Assembly (NCBI GenBank): GCA_034509495.1
Contig: CM067512.1
Location: 4,384,699-4,448,698 of the forward strand
Origin: Acestrorhynchus altus
Taxonomy: Eukaryota; Chordata; Actinopteri; Characiformes; Acestrorhynchidae
Direction: 5' to 3'
Length of the DNA: 64,000 nt
This document shows positions 1 through 12,700 of this stretch, piece by piece; the first letter of the stretch is position 1, and every line of letters begins with the position of its first letter. The notes under the pieces were generated by a model. It worked only from the letters and a program-made list of their open reading frames with translations, made no database searches and was not told where the DNA came from. The position numbers and the translations under genes are program-made.

Positions 1-39
1 AAATAAATAATTAACTTTGCATTGGAATTTTACATCGTC

Positions 40-265
40 CGAACCTTTGTGGACGATGCATTCAGCTACTTTAGGTTGCGCTCATTGCTGATACAGATGT
101 GCAAATGCATGCATATAGCTTGTCTAGTCCCTTTGGAGAAGCACTGACAAAGCAACTAAACTCTCTGGAACCGTTTACACAAGAACATACTGGCCGCGTG
201 TCTAATGCCAGGTGTGGGATAGAGGGGTATAAAGCCCCCCCAGCACTGAGCTGTGTAGCAGTGCG
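40..265 (-). repeat. Dispersed repeat A, 3' part, reverse orientation
   Basis: The segment is the reverse complement of sequence near 36000-36175 and 43950-44200. Shared blocks include the ATGCATTCAGCTACTTTA end, the CAGATGTGCAAATGCA block, GCTTGTCTAGTCCC and GGGGTATAAAGCCCCCC. The window therefore holds several copies of one family in both orientations. The copies at 44.2 kb end in a TTTGGACACATAGTG terminus, as expected of a Tc1-like or MITE element. Function: none; a degenerate mobile element. Confidence 0.7.
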
Positions 266-1647
266 TCTCTTCTATTGATTTCAGATTTGTCCACCAACCT
301 CTGCCTCCAGCAAAGGACCACCACTGCTGGAAAAAAAAACAACAACGACACAGGACCACCACTGAAACGCAGACATTAGTAATATACACTTAATAACAAA
401 AGGTACAGTCGACGTTATACCTATGAATCCTGATAAAATTGCCGAGTCCTGGAGCACGTAATAAACTGGTGTTTCAGGGTATAAAAGGGAGGATGAAATG
501 TGCTTCGTTTTTTAAACAGCAGGTAATGGAAAATTGACATTTGCTTTTGGGAAATGCTGCTGATTGTGGCAAGCAGCTTATCAGTCATAATCAGCCTTTG
601 GATGGTGTGAGATTTTATCTCCAGTGAGGGAAGGTCAGTGTGTCATTCATGTGTCATCTTCTGCTTTCTCTCTCTTTCTGCCTGCCATTCTCTCCCCCAC
701 TCTTCTGCCCATTGTCTTCTCCGCCATGCTGCTTCAGCTGGCAGGCTGAAAGGTACAGGCTCATCAATGTTATCAGCCCGAGACAGACCGAGGAAAGGAG
801 GAAGACTATAGGAGATGCCTGAGCTTTGCTAACTGCTCAATTTTCCCAGCATAGCCACACATGCCTGGATGCAGAAGACATGCCACTTAATCATTCTGGT
901 CACGTGGACACACTCATGCATCTGCTGTCACTGACTTTACACTGGTTTGGACACGGAGGAAGAATGTAAATACTATAGTGTGAGCACCGCAGACGCCATA
1001 AAGCATACTGGTTCCTACAATGTGTGATATAATTCTTCATGAAGGGTTCACAACGGCTTGTGAGGTACCTGACAGGGTATTCACTGGATTCACCACACAC
1101 ATGTTAACAAGTGCTTCCTCTAAGCATGTTTCTAATTCACAGCAGAAGAGCTGTCACAACATCCTTCTCAATTAGTTGTCACGAAAAAGGCCTTTGGAGT
1201 AGAAATTCAGGAGACAACAAAGATGCCTGCACACAAAATGTGTATAGTTTTGGAACAGTTATTGGAAAATTACAAATTTTAGGATTAATTTTGAAGAAAA
1301 AACAAACAAATAAGCAAACAAAAATGTCCACCAAGACATTATACATTTTGAAAACAAATAAAGAGCTAAAAACACATCTAAAATCTAAAATATTACTAGA
1401 GGCTCCTTCACCTGGACTGAAATTATTAAAATAATGGATGATGTAATTGTAATGTAATAATAATGTAATTGAAATATGAAAATTATGTAAATATCTGTGG
1501 TGGTCATGATACATTTTACATTGTTATAAAATTAATATATGTGTCTACTCTTATAAAACAAAAAAACATAGGCAAGAAACCTTTTTCTAATGGTCTAAGC
1601 CCAACAGGGCCACCGCAGGGCTGGGTTAATTTAGGTGGCGGGTCATA

Positions 1648-1665
1648 TTATATATATATATATAT

Positions 1666-1699
<34 letters not shown>
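1648..1699. repeat. Compound (TA)n(GA)n microsatellite
   Basis: An alternating TA run of about 18 bases is followed directly by about 32 bases of GA dinucleotides. Confidence 0.95.
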
Positions 1700-1701
<2 letters not shown>

Positions 1702-1714
1702 CATCTTGTTTCCA

Positions 1715-1905
1715 CTGATCATCCTTCAGATGTTTCTACAGCTTGATTGGGTCACCTGTAGTTAATTCCATGGACGTGATTTGGAAAGCCATGCACTTGT
1801 TTATAGAAGGTCCCATAGAAGGAAGTGCATTTCAGACCACAACAAAGCCATGAAGTCTAAGGCACTGTCTGTAGACCTCAGTGTTGGTCTCCCAAAGTCT
1901 AAGTA
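1715..1905 (+). mobile_element. Tc1/mariner fragment, 5' untranslated part and start of transposase
   Basis: The sequence matches the recognisable 5' region of a widespread fish Tc1-like element: TTTCTACAGCTTGATTGG, then GGACGTGATTTGGAAAG, then CCATGAAGTCTAAGG. The last encodes M-K-S-K-A-L-S-V-D-L, equivalent to the MRSKELSVEL-type start of such transposases. It breaks off after about 20 codons. It is a dead fragment. Confidence 0.7.
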
Positions 1906-2025
1906 GACTGACAAATCACAGTGCTGATCAGTTATCAGTGCTAATGAGCTCCACTATAGCATGAGTAGACTGAAAATCACTGTGGTCAGTTATTTATCTC
2001 AGTGTTACTGATGAATTGTTCTCTC
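1902..2025 (+). repeat. Diverged tandem duplication, about 62-bp unit
   Basis: AGTAGACTGACAAATCACAG starts near 1902 and AGTAGACTGAAAATCACTG starts near 1964. Each is followed by a related CAGTTAT/CAGTG block and a nearby GATGA or TAATGA. Confidence 0.45.
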
Positions 2026-2451
2026 ATATGTCCACGATTAATAAGTTGAATTTGTCCTTTAAGCCTGGGGCACTACAGCATATTCAGTAGTCAGCTATCA
2101 CTACTTGGCCACAACTGTGGTCACATCTCATGTTCATCTAGCGCCCCCTTTGTGATTAAGAGTACACTTCCAGTACCAGTAGATGTGAGTTTAATACACT
2201 TTTGAGATCACAGTGATGGGATTTTTGTAAAAGTAGAAATCAATTACACTTGAGTTTATTACCAGGCTCCGAAATGTCCACTGAGCCAAAAGAAATGTTG
2301 CGTCCACAGTCTTTCAATTTAAAGCTCAATTACTTGCTCTTTATCCTAATGAACCTTTCCAGTGTCCAATTAAAGGACGTAACCGGCATGTAGACTTCAG
2401 CAACACTGTGAACAGGCAACACTGATCAACACAAAGGACTATATATTAAAT

Positions 2452-2511
<60 letters not shown>
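2452..2511. repeat. (GATA)n microsatellite
   Basis: About 15 uninterrupted GATA units. Longer alleles would be expected to vary in length. Confidence 0.97.
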
Positions 2512-2574
2512 CTGTAAACCTACCCTGTGGAACACAGAGGTTCTACACAACAACTGAAGAGAGTTGAGACTGAA

Positions 2575-3330
2575 AGAAGGTGGAGAAAATCACATCCTTT
2601 CTCCATCTTCAGTGGAAGAAACTCCTGCAAAACCATCCTTTAATAACACAATTTCTTCTCCATCTTCTACTAAACCCCCCCCACCTCCCCGCTCCAACTA
2701 CCCTCAGCCCGGAAGATTTTTTTTCCCTTTCTTTGAAGAGAAGGTTGACAAGACCCACCAATCTTTTTTACCTACCTCCACTCCTCCCACCAGACACACT
2801 TCTCCTCCTCCTACATCTCTGTCATGTTTCTCTCCAATTTCCACAGATGACATCCTTCATTTTCTTTCATCTAACAATCCAACCACCTGTTCACTAGACG
2901 CCATCCTTTCTTTCTTTTTTCCTCAAAAGTCCTTGAATATTCTGTCTATAATCAGCTTGCTTTCTCACCCAGAACAATCGACAGGACCCACTCAACAGAG
3001 ACAGCCCTCATTGCTGTCACGAACTCCAGCCTTTGACATGGTAGAGCACAGGATCCTCCTGTCAGTCCTCACGAGACTTACATTCACTGGCTCTGCACGG
3101 TGATGCTTTGCATCACACCTGGAGGAGCATTATTACCAGGTAACATTGGAAAGTGCCACATCTGTCTCATGCAGACACTAAACTGGTGTTCCACAAGGCT
3201 CAGTGCTTGATCCTCTTCTCTTCTCTCTTTACACTCATTCTGTTGGCAGAGTAATATCCTCTCATGGCTTTTCTCATCCTCTCATTCCCACCTTCTGACT
3301 CCCAGGTTTCATCTCCCATCTCTGCACGCC
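2575..3330 (+). pseudogene. LINE (CR1/L2/Jockey-type) ORF2 remnant
   Basis: The 179-aa open frame at 2564-3103 contains the linker EEKVDKTHQSF, a proline/threonine stretch, then STDDILHFLSSNNPTTCSLD. The latter is typical of the region ahead of reverse transcriptase in fish CR1/L2-type LINEs. A deletion removes most finger and palm motifs. The frame resumes at AFDMVEHRILLSVL, matching the AAFDTVNHxILLSxL palm motif. After frameshifts, GVPQGSVLDPLLFSLY appears near 3187-3235. The catalytic YADD is not seen. The element is truncated at both ends and not active. It may be transcribed incidentally but should not be taken as a gene. Confidence 0.8.
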
Positions 3331-3781
3331 TCGCTACGTCTGAAATATTAGAATATGGATTAAAAGCTCACTCGTGATCACAATTTCATTCAAAGAAGGA
3401 ATCTGTAGCTCGTTCAACTTATAGCTCATAAAATCAGAAACACAGAATCTCAAAATATTAGAACATTTTTGTCTGAAAATTTGGAATAAAATACTAATTA
3501 AAGTATCAACATTAAAAGTTACATTTTGAATTAAATTACTTTTTGAATTACATTTCCAAAACATTTTAGGTAATGCATTAGTGTAGTGTTTACTTATCAC
3601 TGTCAGCCAAAGACCTTATTTTCATAAACCTTTCACATAATTCCAACATATTTTTGCTATCAAGCAACAACTTTACAGGAAAACATCTGAATTTACAAAG
3701 AACGTCAGTGTCAAAGTCATTTATTGGTTCTTTTATCACGAAATGTTAGTACAATCTACCAGATTCACATTTTGACAATGA

Positions 3782-3805
3782 GTGTGTGTGTGTGTGTGTG
3801 TGTGT

Positions 3806-3857
<52 letters not shown>

Positions 3858-3862
3858 GTGTG
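3782..3862. repeat. (TG)n microsatellite
   Basis: About 40 TG units, with single interruptions at about 3810 (CTG) and 3853 (CG). Confidence 0.97.
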
Positions 3863-4576
3863 AGAGGTAAAATATAATCTACCTTCTGAAGTCAATACTT
3901 GTGCCATCGTGGCCCAATAAGATTCATCTTCTGTTCGTTCTGACATCACTACCGTGTCTTTCTGTAGCCGCCATTCCGCTGTTCATTCTTTTCAGGATGA
4001 ATAGGTGAATAGAAACGCTCCAATCGGAACTAAATAGATTTCCATTGACTTCCATTCAAGCTTTACAAGGTTTCTCCTCCTATAAACCTACTTTTTTTTA
4101 AATTGCTGCATTATTGCAACAGTATATTGGTTATGAGTCATGGTGATGTCATGGTGACTAATATGATGCAGCTCAGAGCGGATTTGTAAACTGTAATCAT
4201 TCAGACTCTAAGCACAGAAAGGCTGAATTAGGGCAGAATGAAGTTTAGCTGTGTGACAGTTGACCAGCTTCATCACTAAAAGAGGACACATTTTGTAGGT
4301 GGAGCATAAACAGGTCATTTCCAATCGGCTGTATTTCGGTTCTCATTACTGTAAATGTGTCTGTGAGGGGTTTGGCTGACCTGCACAGAGCTGTAATAAA
4401 GTCTGCCCTCTCTATCTCCCCTCCTACAGCTTTGGAGGTTTCAGCAGCACTCTAGAGCTCGGTGCTCCTGGGAACGGATACAGAGGAGTAGATCTGTTAC
4501 TGCAAACAATTGCCTTAGACGAGGTTACTGGCAGCAGAAGAGCACTTTACAGTGGGATTCGACTTCACTCGCACAA

Positions 4577-4585
4577 ACACACACA

Positions 4586-4637
<52 letters not shown>
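4577..4637. repeat. Compound (AC)n(TC)n microsatellite
   Basis: A short AC run grades into about 25 TC units. Confidence 0.95.
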
Positions 4638-4639
<2 letters not shown>

Positions 4640-4824
4640 CGGGGTTCAGACAGCCCAGTGTCATTCATCTTCATACTGGCTGTGTTGAGGCAGAAGTTGC
4701 CGTGTTTGAGAAGGTGTTGGTAATATCAAACCATGTGACGCATTTTGAAATAGTGAGGTTCATATCGTGTTTTAGGAGTGAATATTGGTCCAGTACTTAC
4801 TTAATTATTTAACCTTAACCCAAT

Positions 4825-4995
4825 ACAATGCATTTCATCTCCTGAAGAGGAGACTGAAGGGAGAACCACCCCCTGCAGTAAAAGCCTGGAATAGCATCGC
4901 AAAGTGAAGAATGCAACAGCGTGGTGATGCCAGTGGGTCACAGTCTTGTGGCAGTTATTGCAAGCAAGGGTTCAGCCACCAAAAATGAAATGTTT
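4825..4995 (+). mobile_element. Tc1/mariner transposase C-terminal fragment
   Basis: Frames in this stretch encode KAWNSIAK-like (TCSKSLE/GNSIAK after a shift) and GHSLVAVIASKGSATKNE. The latter is the characteristic C-terminal VIASKGxATKY of Tc1-family transposases. Stops and frame changes show that it is dead. Confidence 0.6.
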
Positions 4996-5737
4996 TTTAT
5001 ATTAAGATCATTAGTTCCTTTACATTTGCTCACTCAAACACATCTAAACATATTAAATGAGTGTGAACTATTGTCTCGTACTCATCTTTTGATCTTGAAC
5101 CCAAATTTCTACAGTCAGCCACAAAAGCCTGCTTGGCTGTTCCTCTACGTCTGCTCTTTTGGAGGTGACTGTATATCACAGAATGGTGTATCAAGAACAC
5201 CTCCAAATTTCAGCCCTGACTGTATCTGCATGTCCCGCTCAGACGTCTCTGTGTCTTGTCTGCGTACGTGTATTGCATCTGTGACTGGACAGCAAACAAC
5301 ATCAAACATATTTGAAATGTCTCAAATCAATAAGAGCAGCCACTGGCTGAACTCATCTGTTTAGTAGATGAGCCCAATAGCTCTGTGATTAAATTCTCAA
5401 TACTCATTAATCATTGCACACTCCTACTCAGAGATTACACACTGCACGGCCATCCTTTTAGACTGACTTTATGGGTTATTTTTCTCCTTTCTAATGAAGC
5501 AGGTTCTACGTGTGCTGTAATATTACAGCGCGCAGTCTGACAAATGTGGTGAATGCGCCGCGCGGCCTATTTATATTTCATGCAGCACTGTGTGAATCTA
5601 CGTGAAGGGCTTTTTCCACTTAATTGCTCAGTCAAACTTGGGAGGAGGCAGAGAAAGCTCTTTTCAGGGAACGGAATGCGGAACCAGGAAAAGTGGGATG
5701 CACCGAGGCTTTGAATGAGTACGGAGGGCTGCTGGTG

Positions 5738-5759
5738 GTGTGTGTGTGTGTGTGTGTGT
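5738..5759. repeat. (TG)n microsatellite
   Basis: Eleven TG units. Confidence 0.95.
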
Positions 5760-7194
5760 TTTAGAACCCTCTGTCTCTGTAAGGTGTAAGTGTAGTGACA
5801 GATGGGTGATTGGTACACAATTTAAACTTGCCCAGAAGTACCCGGGCATGTTAGAGGCCCCGAACAATTTAGCAGTTGTTGCCCCTGAAAGGAAATTCCA
5901 TGGGTTGTTCTTGTCTGTTGTCTTTTTTTTTTTTTAATTTATTAAACATTATTAAATGAAAACTTGCTTTTCTCTTTAGCCTGTTAATGCAAGTACAGGT
6001 ATAATAGAAGCGGCCTCCACCTGTGCCACCAACTGTGCGAGGCTTACGTGCTTTTGCAACCTGCCAGCACGGCCGGCTGTTTAATCATTGTACCCGGTCA
6101 ATGCCCACTGAGACATCTCAAAATCCAGTAGCTACCATTTTGACAATGCAAATTAAATGACACCAACATTTATCAATACAGACTGCACCATGTTCGGAGC
6201 GGAGGTGGATTGTCACATCTGTCCTCCGTTAGTCCTGTTCACCTGTCCTCCTAGATGTTGCTTCTCTCCATGTGCTCCTAAACCCATGGGTTGTGTTTGT
6301 GTTGTCCCTGTCTCCTCCCTCCCTCGCTCCACCCATTTCCCAGCCGTGTGGGATTTGTTACCCTGCCCAGTCATTATCATGTCTCAGGGGTGGTTAATGT
6401 TCTCTGTTTAAGACTCTAAGTCTCAGTCTGTCTTGGTCAGTCCTTTGTTGTTGTAGTTGTTGTGATGATGGTTATTATTTGTGTGCTAGCTGCTGATTTG
6501 GTTCTATTTGTTTGTTTACCGAGTGTTTGTTTGTGGTTCTTTTGTTTTGTATTTCATTTCTTTTATTAAATCCTCGTCCCCAGCGTTTAGCTCCGCTACT
6601 CTGCAAGTAGAAGCCAGGAAATGCTGGTAGACTTGCAGTAGCTGGATATACAATCTGCATCCCTTGGCCAATTCGTTTTGTGCATTTGTGCATGCTTGGC
6701 ACAGATTGGGCAGGGTGTGTGTATCAGGTAGTGACAACCCCCAATAAACTGGCCTTGAAAACTGGTCTTGAGTTTGTAACTGCATTAAAACTGACGGTAC
6801 TTCAGCCTGGCTGGCTCTCATTGAGAGTTATCAGGAGCCGATGCTTTATAGTCAGCAAGGATAATAAAATGGTAAGGAGAACATCTCTCTGATAGGTTTC
6901 CAAATTTGAGTCGAAGACACCACAAGCATGTTCTGAATGTGAAACCCGAAAACGTGAAAGCAGGTTCATTTTACCGAGCATATCCTGTGCTGTGCCCCAC
7001 TCTCACACACCTATTTGGGCTGAAAGTCAATGTGCGTCATAATGGCAGTGCATCAAACGTCCCGCTGTGTTCACAGGTGTTTTGACTAATTACGTCACTG
7101 CAGTCGTGCCAGATATGACTGTCCATTTTCCGGTACTGTTTTCCATCATTTGCACTCAAAATCCAGAAAAACCTACATCATATAAGTATGGTGG

Positions 7195-7450
7195 TCTAAA
7201 GGGAAGTGTGCACTTGACAATAGGCTGTTAATACCTTCATGGCAAATGTGCTGAACGGCTCCAGCATCTCATCTAAAAGTGTGTTATCTGCTTCTATGCC
7301 AATCACAAGCATAAGTGTAGTTTGCAGAAAGAGAAGAGGCTCCGGCTAATCGGCAATTATCAGGAATGAAGGTGTTAATCGCCTTTATGACATATACAGC
7401 AATCTGCCCATATTAATACCACCTGCCTAATATTGTTTTAGGGCCCCCTT
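7195..7450. other. Candidate conserved non-coding element
   Basis: This unique, low-repeat stretch is rich in homeodomain-like TTAAT/TAATT cores (TGTTAATACC, CGGCTAATCGG, GGTGTTAATCGCC). It has no useful open frame and lies between transposon remnants. It reads like a developmental enhancer, but this is inferred from composition only. Confidence 0.2.
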
Positions 7451-7865
7451 GTGCTGCCAGGAAACAGCTCTGACCCATCAAAGCCTATTAAAGGTGTCCT
7501 GTAGTATCTGTTGGCAAGACTTTAGCGGCAGTAAATCCTGTAAGTTGTGAGGGATTCATGGGACCTTCATGGGCATCAGTGAGCCTTAGGTCTCCATCAC
7601 CCTGTCAACAGTCTTTTCACCCGTAGTCCTTTTTAGGAGCACTGTAGGTAGGTACTGACCACTGCACACCTACCTGATGTTTTGGAGATATGGACATTTT
7701 TCTGACCCAGTCATCTAGGACGTCTGCTTGGGTCTTGTCAAAGTGTTTCAGATGCCTTTTTGCCTTTGAAACCTGAACGATGGAAATGCTCCAAAATGAC
7801 ATGGAATAAAGCCTGTTTACATTGACTTCCATTGAGAGCTATGATGTCTTTTTCCTTCTCCTGTA
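7440..7865 (-). mobile_element. Tc1-like element remnant, reverse strand
   Basis: On the + strand the order of landmarks is the one seen in reversed fish Tc1-like elements: GGCAAGACTTTAGCGGCAG, GTTGTGAGGGATTCATGG, GGCATCAGTGAGCCTTAGG, GGTACTGACCACTGCA and GATGTTTTGGAGATATG. The same landmarks recur at 21480-21690 and at 59220-59500, so three diverged copies of one family are present. The coding frame is broken throughout. Confidence 0.65.
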
Positions 7866-8459
7866 AATCTGCTGTGAAGTTTATGCACAACATATATGAT
7901 ATGTAGATGTCTCACTACCATTATCTAGTGATGCAGCCTGAGGTATTTACTCGCTTATGTCAAGAGTCTTTGTAGACATCATGCTTTGTAGTTCTCTGTA
8001 CATGAACTTCAGACATTTTCAGAGAAGTGTAAGTCATCAAAAGCCCAGGCAGCTCAGCAGACTCTGCTCTAAGTAGTCTGTCTAATAAGCCGTGCTGTTT
8101 GGCTCCTGAGGCAGGCTTCATAGAACCAAGCCGAGTGGAGACTCTCTTGGAAGTTGTCCACATGAGGTCCAGATAATGAAGTGGCTCCACTCTGCTATAG
8201 ATGGATGACAACATTTTCAGCTGGTGGCATTTTACACCCAGGACCTTTTCCACAGTGAGTGAGATTACCTTCAGGAGGTCAGGAGGAAATAGGTTCATTT
8301 TTGTTAGACTTGACTAATGGAGAGCTGAGAATGGTCAGCCGTTATTAAATGGATGTTCAGCATTTAAGGAGATTGAAATTGTTCTGGACTGTATTTGTAA
8401 CATTTACACCAGTAATCAACTCATCAAGCAGGCGTATAATGAATAAAAATGAATAGAAT

Positions 8460-8880
8460 GGCAAATACGGGGGTATACAGGGGTATAAAGCCCCCCAGCT
8501 TTGTAATATAGAGCAGCAGATCTACATTTAGTGAATTGTTGGAACAAATCAATCAAAAATATTTAAGAGGAACTAATCCTTCAACGTTGGTACATGATTT
8601 CAATGTTGCTATGTCAGATGAATGCAATCAACCCTTGATGGCAATGTACCATCGCGTGAAACTGCATTCTCTGGAGATGGAGCACCAGCCGTGGCTTCAT
8701 GGAATCAAATTTTCACACCAATGTTTCAACAAGTTGAACTCAATTCTCTGGAGTGATGGAGCTTGAATGCAATCAAATCTTCACACCAATCTTCCGAGAT
8801 TGAGTGAAACTGCATGCTCTGATTAACCCCCATCCAATACCTTTGGGGTGAGTTGGACAGCCAATTCCTACATCCTACAT
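8460..8880 (-). repeat. Dispersed repeat A, rearranged copy
   Basis: GGGGTATAAAGCCCCCCAGC near 8478 and CCATCCAATACCTTTGGGGT near 8830 match repeat A in the same orientation as at 40-265. The intervening part is not collinear. It carries internal duplications: GTGAAACTGCAT occurs near 8656 and 8803, and AATCAAAT.TTCACACCAAT near 8702 and 8773. Confidence 0.55.
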
Positions 8881-9420
8881 TAGTACAGAACCTCATGATA
8901 CAGTGGACCACCGGGAGATGACATGGTCCTGTACACCATAACAGACTGTGGAAACTTCATGCTGGACTTCAGACACCATGGATTCTGTTCTACACTCTTC
9001 CTCCAGACCCAAGAGCTTGAGTTGAGACTCCAGGATTCTTGATTTCCAAATGAAATGTAAAATTTTACTGACTGAAAAAAGGAGTTTGGAGCTTTGAGCA
9101 ACCGTCCAGTTCTTTTTTTCCTTAGTCCATGTCCACAATCCGATGTTGTCTCTGCTTCAGGAGGGGTTTGATGTTAGAAATGCTGCAGCTGGAGCCCTTT
9201 TCCTAGAGACGTCTGTGCATGGTGCTTCTCCCAAGTTCTTTAATTTGATGTTTCTTGACAATCCTCTCAATGCTATGGTCATCCCTGTTGCTCGTGCACC
9301 TTTTCCCACCATGTTTCCCGTCCAGTCAAGCCTCATTAATATGCTTTGATACAACATTCTCAGGAAAGCCAGCAACCTCCTTCTGTGGCTGATCCTCTCG
9401 GTGGAGGGGGTTGATGATTG
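8880..9420 (-). pseudogene. Tc1/mariner transposase remnant
   Basis: The reverse-strand frame at 8893-9138 encodes WTWTKEKKNWTVAQ and KILHFIWKS, and the neighbouring frame encodes WSLNSSSWVWRKSVEQNP. These correspond to the WTxxQWxxVLFSDESKF and RVWRKxGE blocks of a fish Tc1-like transposase, whose DDE catalytic core starts at the DES aspartate. Here that SDES is degraded. MVYRTMSSPGG matches the VMVWGAMSSxG block. Upstream on the same strand lies a degraded helix-turn-helix part (RNIKLKNLGE). The catalytic C-terminal half is missing. Confidence 0.8.
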
Positions 9421-10639
9421 TCATCTGGTCAACTTTCAGGTCAGTAATCTCATGTGCTGAACTGCACATGGTATTCGTACTGTTTGAATAGTGACTTACT
9501 GAAACTCAAAATCAAATCTAATAATGAGAGAGACTGTGTTTCTGATTTTCATTAGTTGACCAACACTGACCAACAGACATGATTGATCAAAAATTGATTT
9601 CTTTACTCAGTTTTTTTTAACTTTCACCTTCTGAAAAGTGGAATTATATACTTTCCTTCTGAGTAATAAGCCTACAGCTACACGGGTTAATGTTCATAGC
9701 ACAAGCCAGGCTCTGAAATTAGGTTTTCATTATAAAACGCAGCTAAAAAAACTTCATTGGTGGACATCAACAGGCCTGTTCGGCTGACATTCCGCATGTT
9801 TACACTTGTTATCATTATCAATTCACTGGCCTCCTCGGTGAACAGAGGGATTAACAACATGTTCCTCTGTTCACCAGTTTTAACTGATGGTCTGTAATGT
9901 TCACAAGCTCTGCAAGTCGCCAGGACTTTTATTGTTATGGAAAGAATAGACAGTTTGGCTTTAGATTGACACTGATAAGAAAATGTATAATTAATATGTA
10001 ACGTTATTGTGATGTGACTATTCCTGGGGGGCAGGTTATTCTTGTATATTTAGTCCCACATCTCCCTTAAATTCCTATACATGTGTTTTAGGGTAATTAC
10101 ACACATTGCATGTCTGGTAAAGAGCTGTTTCCACAGGGTTCCATTCCATCATGATATGTTTCATCTCTTATTGTCATGGCAACTGCAGTGAAGAGTGGAT
10201 TTTACAGTGGAACAGAAGATTATGGGCCTGGTACATAAAATGGAATGGTAATGGCGCTACACAAGATCTATGGCATGGTAATGAAGCCCTATTTGTAAAG
10301 TAATGGTTTGCAGCAGGCTTCTCCTTCTGTAACAGTTTTTAAACTAGACCCCAGTAAGAGCCACTTAAAATCAACATATTAATGAGCCACTGTATTTTAA
10401 TGACCAGCCTGTTTCTGAAAATCCACCACTCCAACGTTACCTACTCTGTGGTGCTCCTGTGAGGTCCTGACCATAACGAAGATGCATGCAGATGCACACA
10501 TTTTAACTGTCATATTATTCAATGTCTATGAGTTGATTGCCAAGGAATGTGGGTCATGCAACAAGACAACAACCCTAAAAGCACACAAGTCGTTCTACCA
10601 AAGAAAGGTTAAAGAAGAATAAAGCTCTTTCTCAAAACA

Positions 10640-11190
10640 ACCTAGGTTCTTCATGGGATTCCACGAGATTTAAAAACACTCCTTTGATATTCTGGTCCAT
10701 GTTGCCACAATTGCATCACAGAGATCGATCCTGCTGCAATACAGTCCCAAATGTGCTGTACTGGATTTACATTGAGTGACTGGGAAGGCCACTGAACTCA
10801 CTCTAATGTTTATGAAAGCAGTTTTGATTCTCTTTGCTTTGTGATATAGTGGAACAACCTGGGTGTAAACTGTGGTCATGGAGGGATGCAAATGGTCAGC
10901 AAAAATCCTGAAATATCCTGTGGAAATCAAGCGAATGTTTCATATTTACAGGCTCAAAGTGTGTCAAGAAAACATCCCCCACACCACTGCAGCACCTCCA
11001 CCAGTCTGGACTGCTGGTAGGCAAGCTGGTTCCATGGGCACCTATCATCTGTGTGTCTTAGCAGAAAGCGAGATTCGTCGGACCAACTGTCCAACCGTAC
11101 GTTGAACTTCACGTACTCTTCTGCTGTTGTAGTGCATGTCCCCAACGATTCAACACATCCAGGATGTTCATCGTATAATACAGACACTAA
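10640..11190 (-). pseudogene. Tc1/mariner transposase remnant
   Basis: The reverse-strand 77-aa frame at 10954-11187 includes EYVKFNVRLDSWSDESRFLLRHTDDR. WSDESRF is the first catalytic aspartate block of the DDE domain. The product continues as WNQLAYQQS and VEVLQWCGGCF (from the QAGGGGVMVWGxF block). After a shift, 10670-10930 encodes FADHLHPSMTTVY, a block typical of these transposases, and ends with CDAIVATWTRISKECF. It is broken by stops. It belongs to a different subfamily from the 8.9-kb copy. Confidence 0.85.
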
Positions 11191-11889
11191 TATCCTGAAC
11201 AGTCTGCCTTACTTCTCCTCTTGACCTTGTCACCTATAGATTTGCTGTTGAACCAGTCACTGAAATGCCTGTCTCTGATGAATGACAGCATGTCAGATCT
11301 TAGACATCAAAATTTACATTGCACCCATCCTCTGGGCCCGGATCGATACCAAAGTGGGTCAGTCAGAACATTGCGGGCATCCAGCCCAGAGCTGCTCCAA
11401 ACTGATCTGAGATTTGTGGAAATGTAGAGAACGGAGCACGGGAAAACAGTCGTGCCTTTACTTTACTTGTTTCCACATTTCCTGTTCCTGTTATATTACT
11501 GATGTAATGAATTTGATTCACATGGACTCGAGAGGCACTTTTCAAGTAAAATCACTGCATTACTTTCTTTCAGGGCAGAATCGGAAGACGTAAGCATAGC
11601 TAAGAGACGGCTGCTTTCGCCATTACGCCCAGATCTACACACTAATGTTCGTTCCGAGGCTGTTTCAGCCATGGTGGAACTTAAATAGGATTACATGGCG
11701 GCTTTTATCTGTACAAAACCTCTCGCTCTTCGGTGGAACATGGGTCCAACTGATCACGGATTGGTATTTATCTAACCCTACAATTCCTCACAGTTTGAAA
11801 GTATGGAAATGATTCATATTGACCTGCCAGGTCTCGTACTTCAATCAAACCTCGGTCCAAACACAGACATTTCCTATAATATAGTATAA

Positions 11890-12700
11890 ATAGGTGACTG
11901 GAAGTTTGTGACCCCTTCAGAATGTTCTATTTTACTGCATAAACTTGAGCTAGAACATAGATTTAGGAATAGAATCATGAGAAAATGGAGAATGATCCAA
12001 TATTACATATCTGTAAGTGGCTAAAGTATGTGAACCTTTACTATCAAATTCTAATGGGACCCCTTTGTGCAGCAATAACTGTTGATTAGTCCTGCGATAC
12101 ATTCCTCCATACAAAACATCTTCAACTCTGTTATGTTGGTGGGTTTCCTTCCGTGAACTACTTGCACCAGGTCCTTCTACAACATTTATATTGGATTAAA
12201 TGTAAGGCTTTGTCTGGGCCATTCCAAAATATTAATTTTATTTCTTAACATTTCTTAGGAGCAGCAACTTGTTTTGCTCTATGGCCCTCCTTGAAGATGG
12301 ATCTTTCTCTTGGAGTCTTCCTCCAGCGTGAACTTTCTTGGTTTTTATTGCCCTCCTGGGTCTTAAATTCCCTCCCTTTATATACAGTCTGTCTGACTGT
12401 GGATTGTTGGAGCTTTGTAACATTTTCCAGCCTCATGGGCATCAACAATGCTTCTTCTGAGCTTCTCAGAAATCTCATTTGTCCATGCCAAGATACACTT
12501 CCACAAACATGTGATGTGAAGATCAGACTTTGGTAGATCCCTGTTCTTTAAAATCAAACAAGGCCCACCTAATTGTCTTCCACTGGAAATTCAAATTATC
12601 TGCTGATCACATACTTTTGCAACTCAGATATATAAAAAATGATCATTTTCCTCAATAATGAACAAGTTTTGAGTGTTCATTTGTAATATTTATATGCACA
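11890..12700. mobile_element. Uncharacterised DNA-transposon-like remnant
   Basis: The left part has GTTTGTGACCCCTTCAGAAT and AAAGTATGTGAACCTTTACT. The right part has CACATACTTTTGCAACTCAG followed by AATGATCATTTTCCTCAAT, which is broadly the inverted counterpart of the left end (GGAGAATGATCCAATATTAC). The middle, including CAGCAATAACTGTTGATTAG and GGCCATTCCAAAATATTAAT, reads like a reversed fish DNA-transposon body. No intact transposase frame remains and the family was not settled. Confidence 0.45.
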
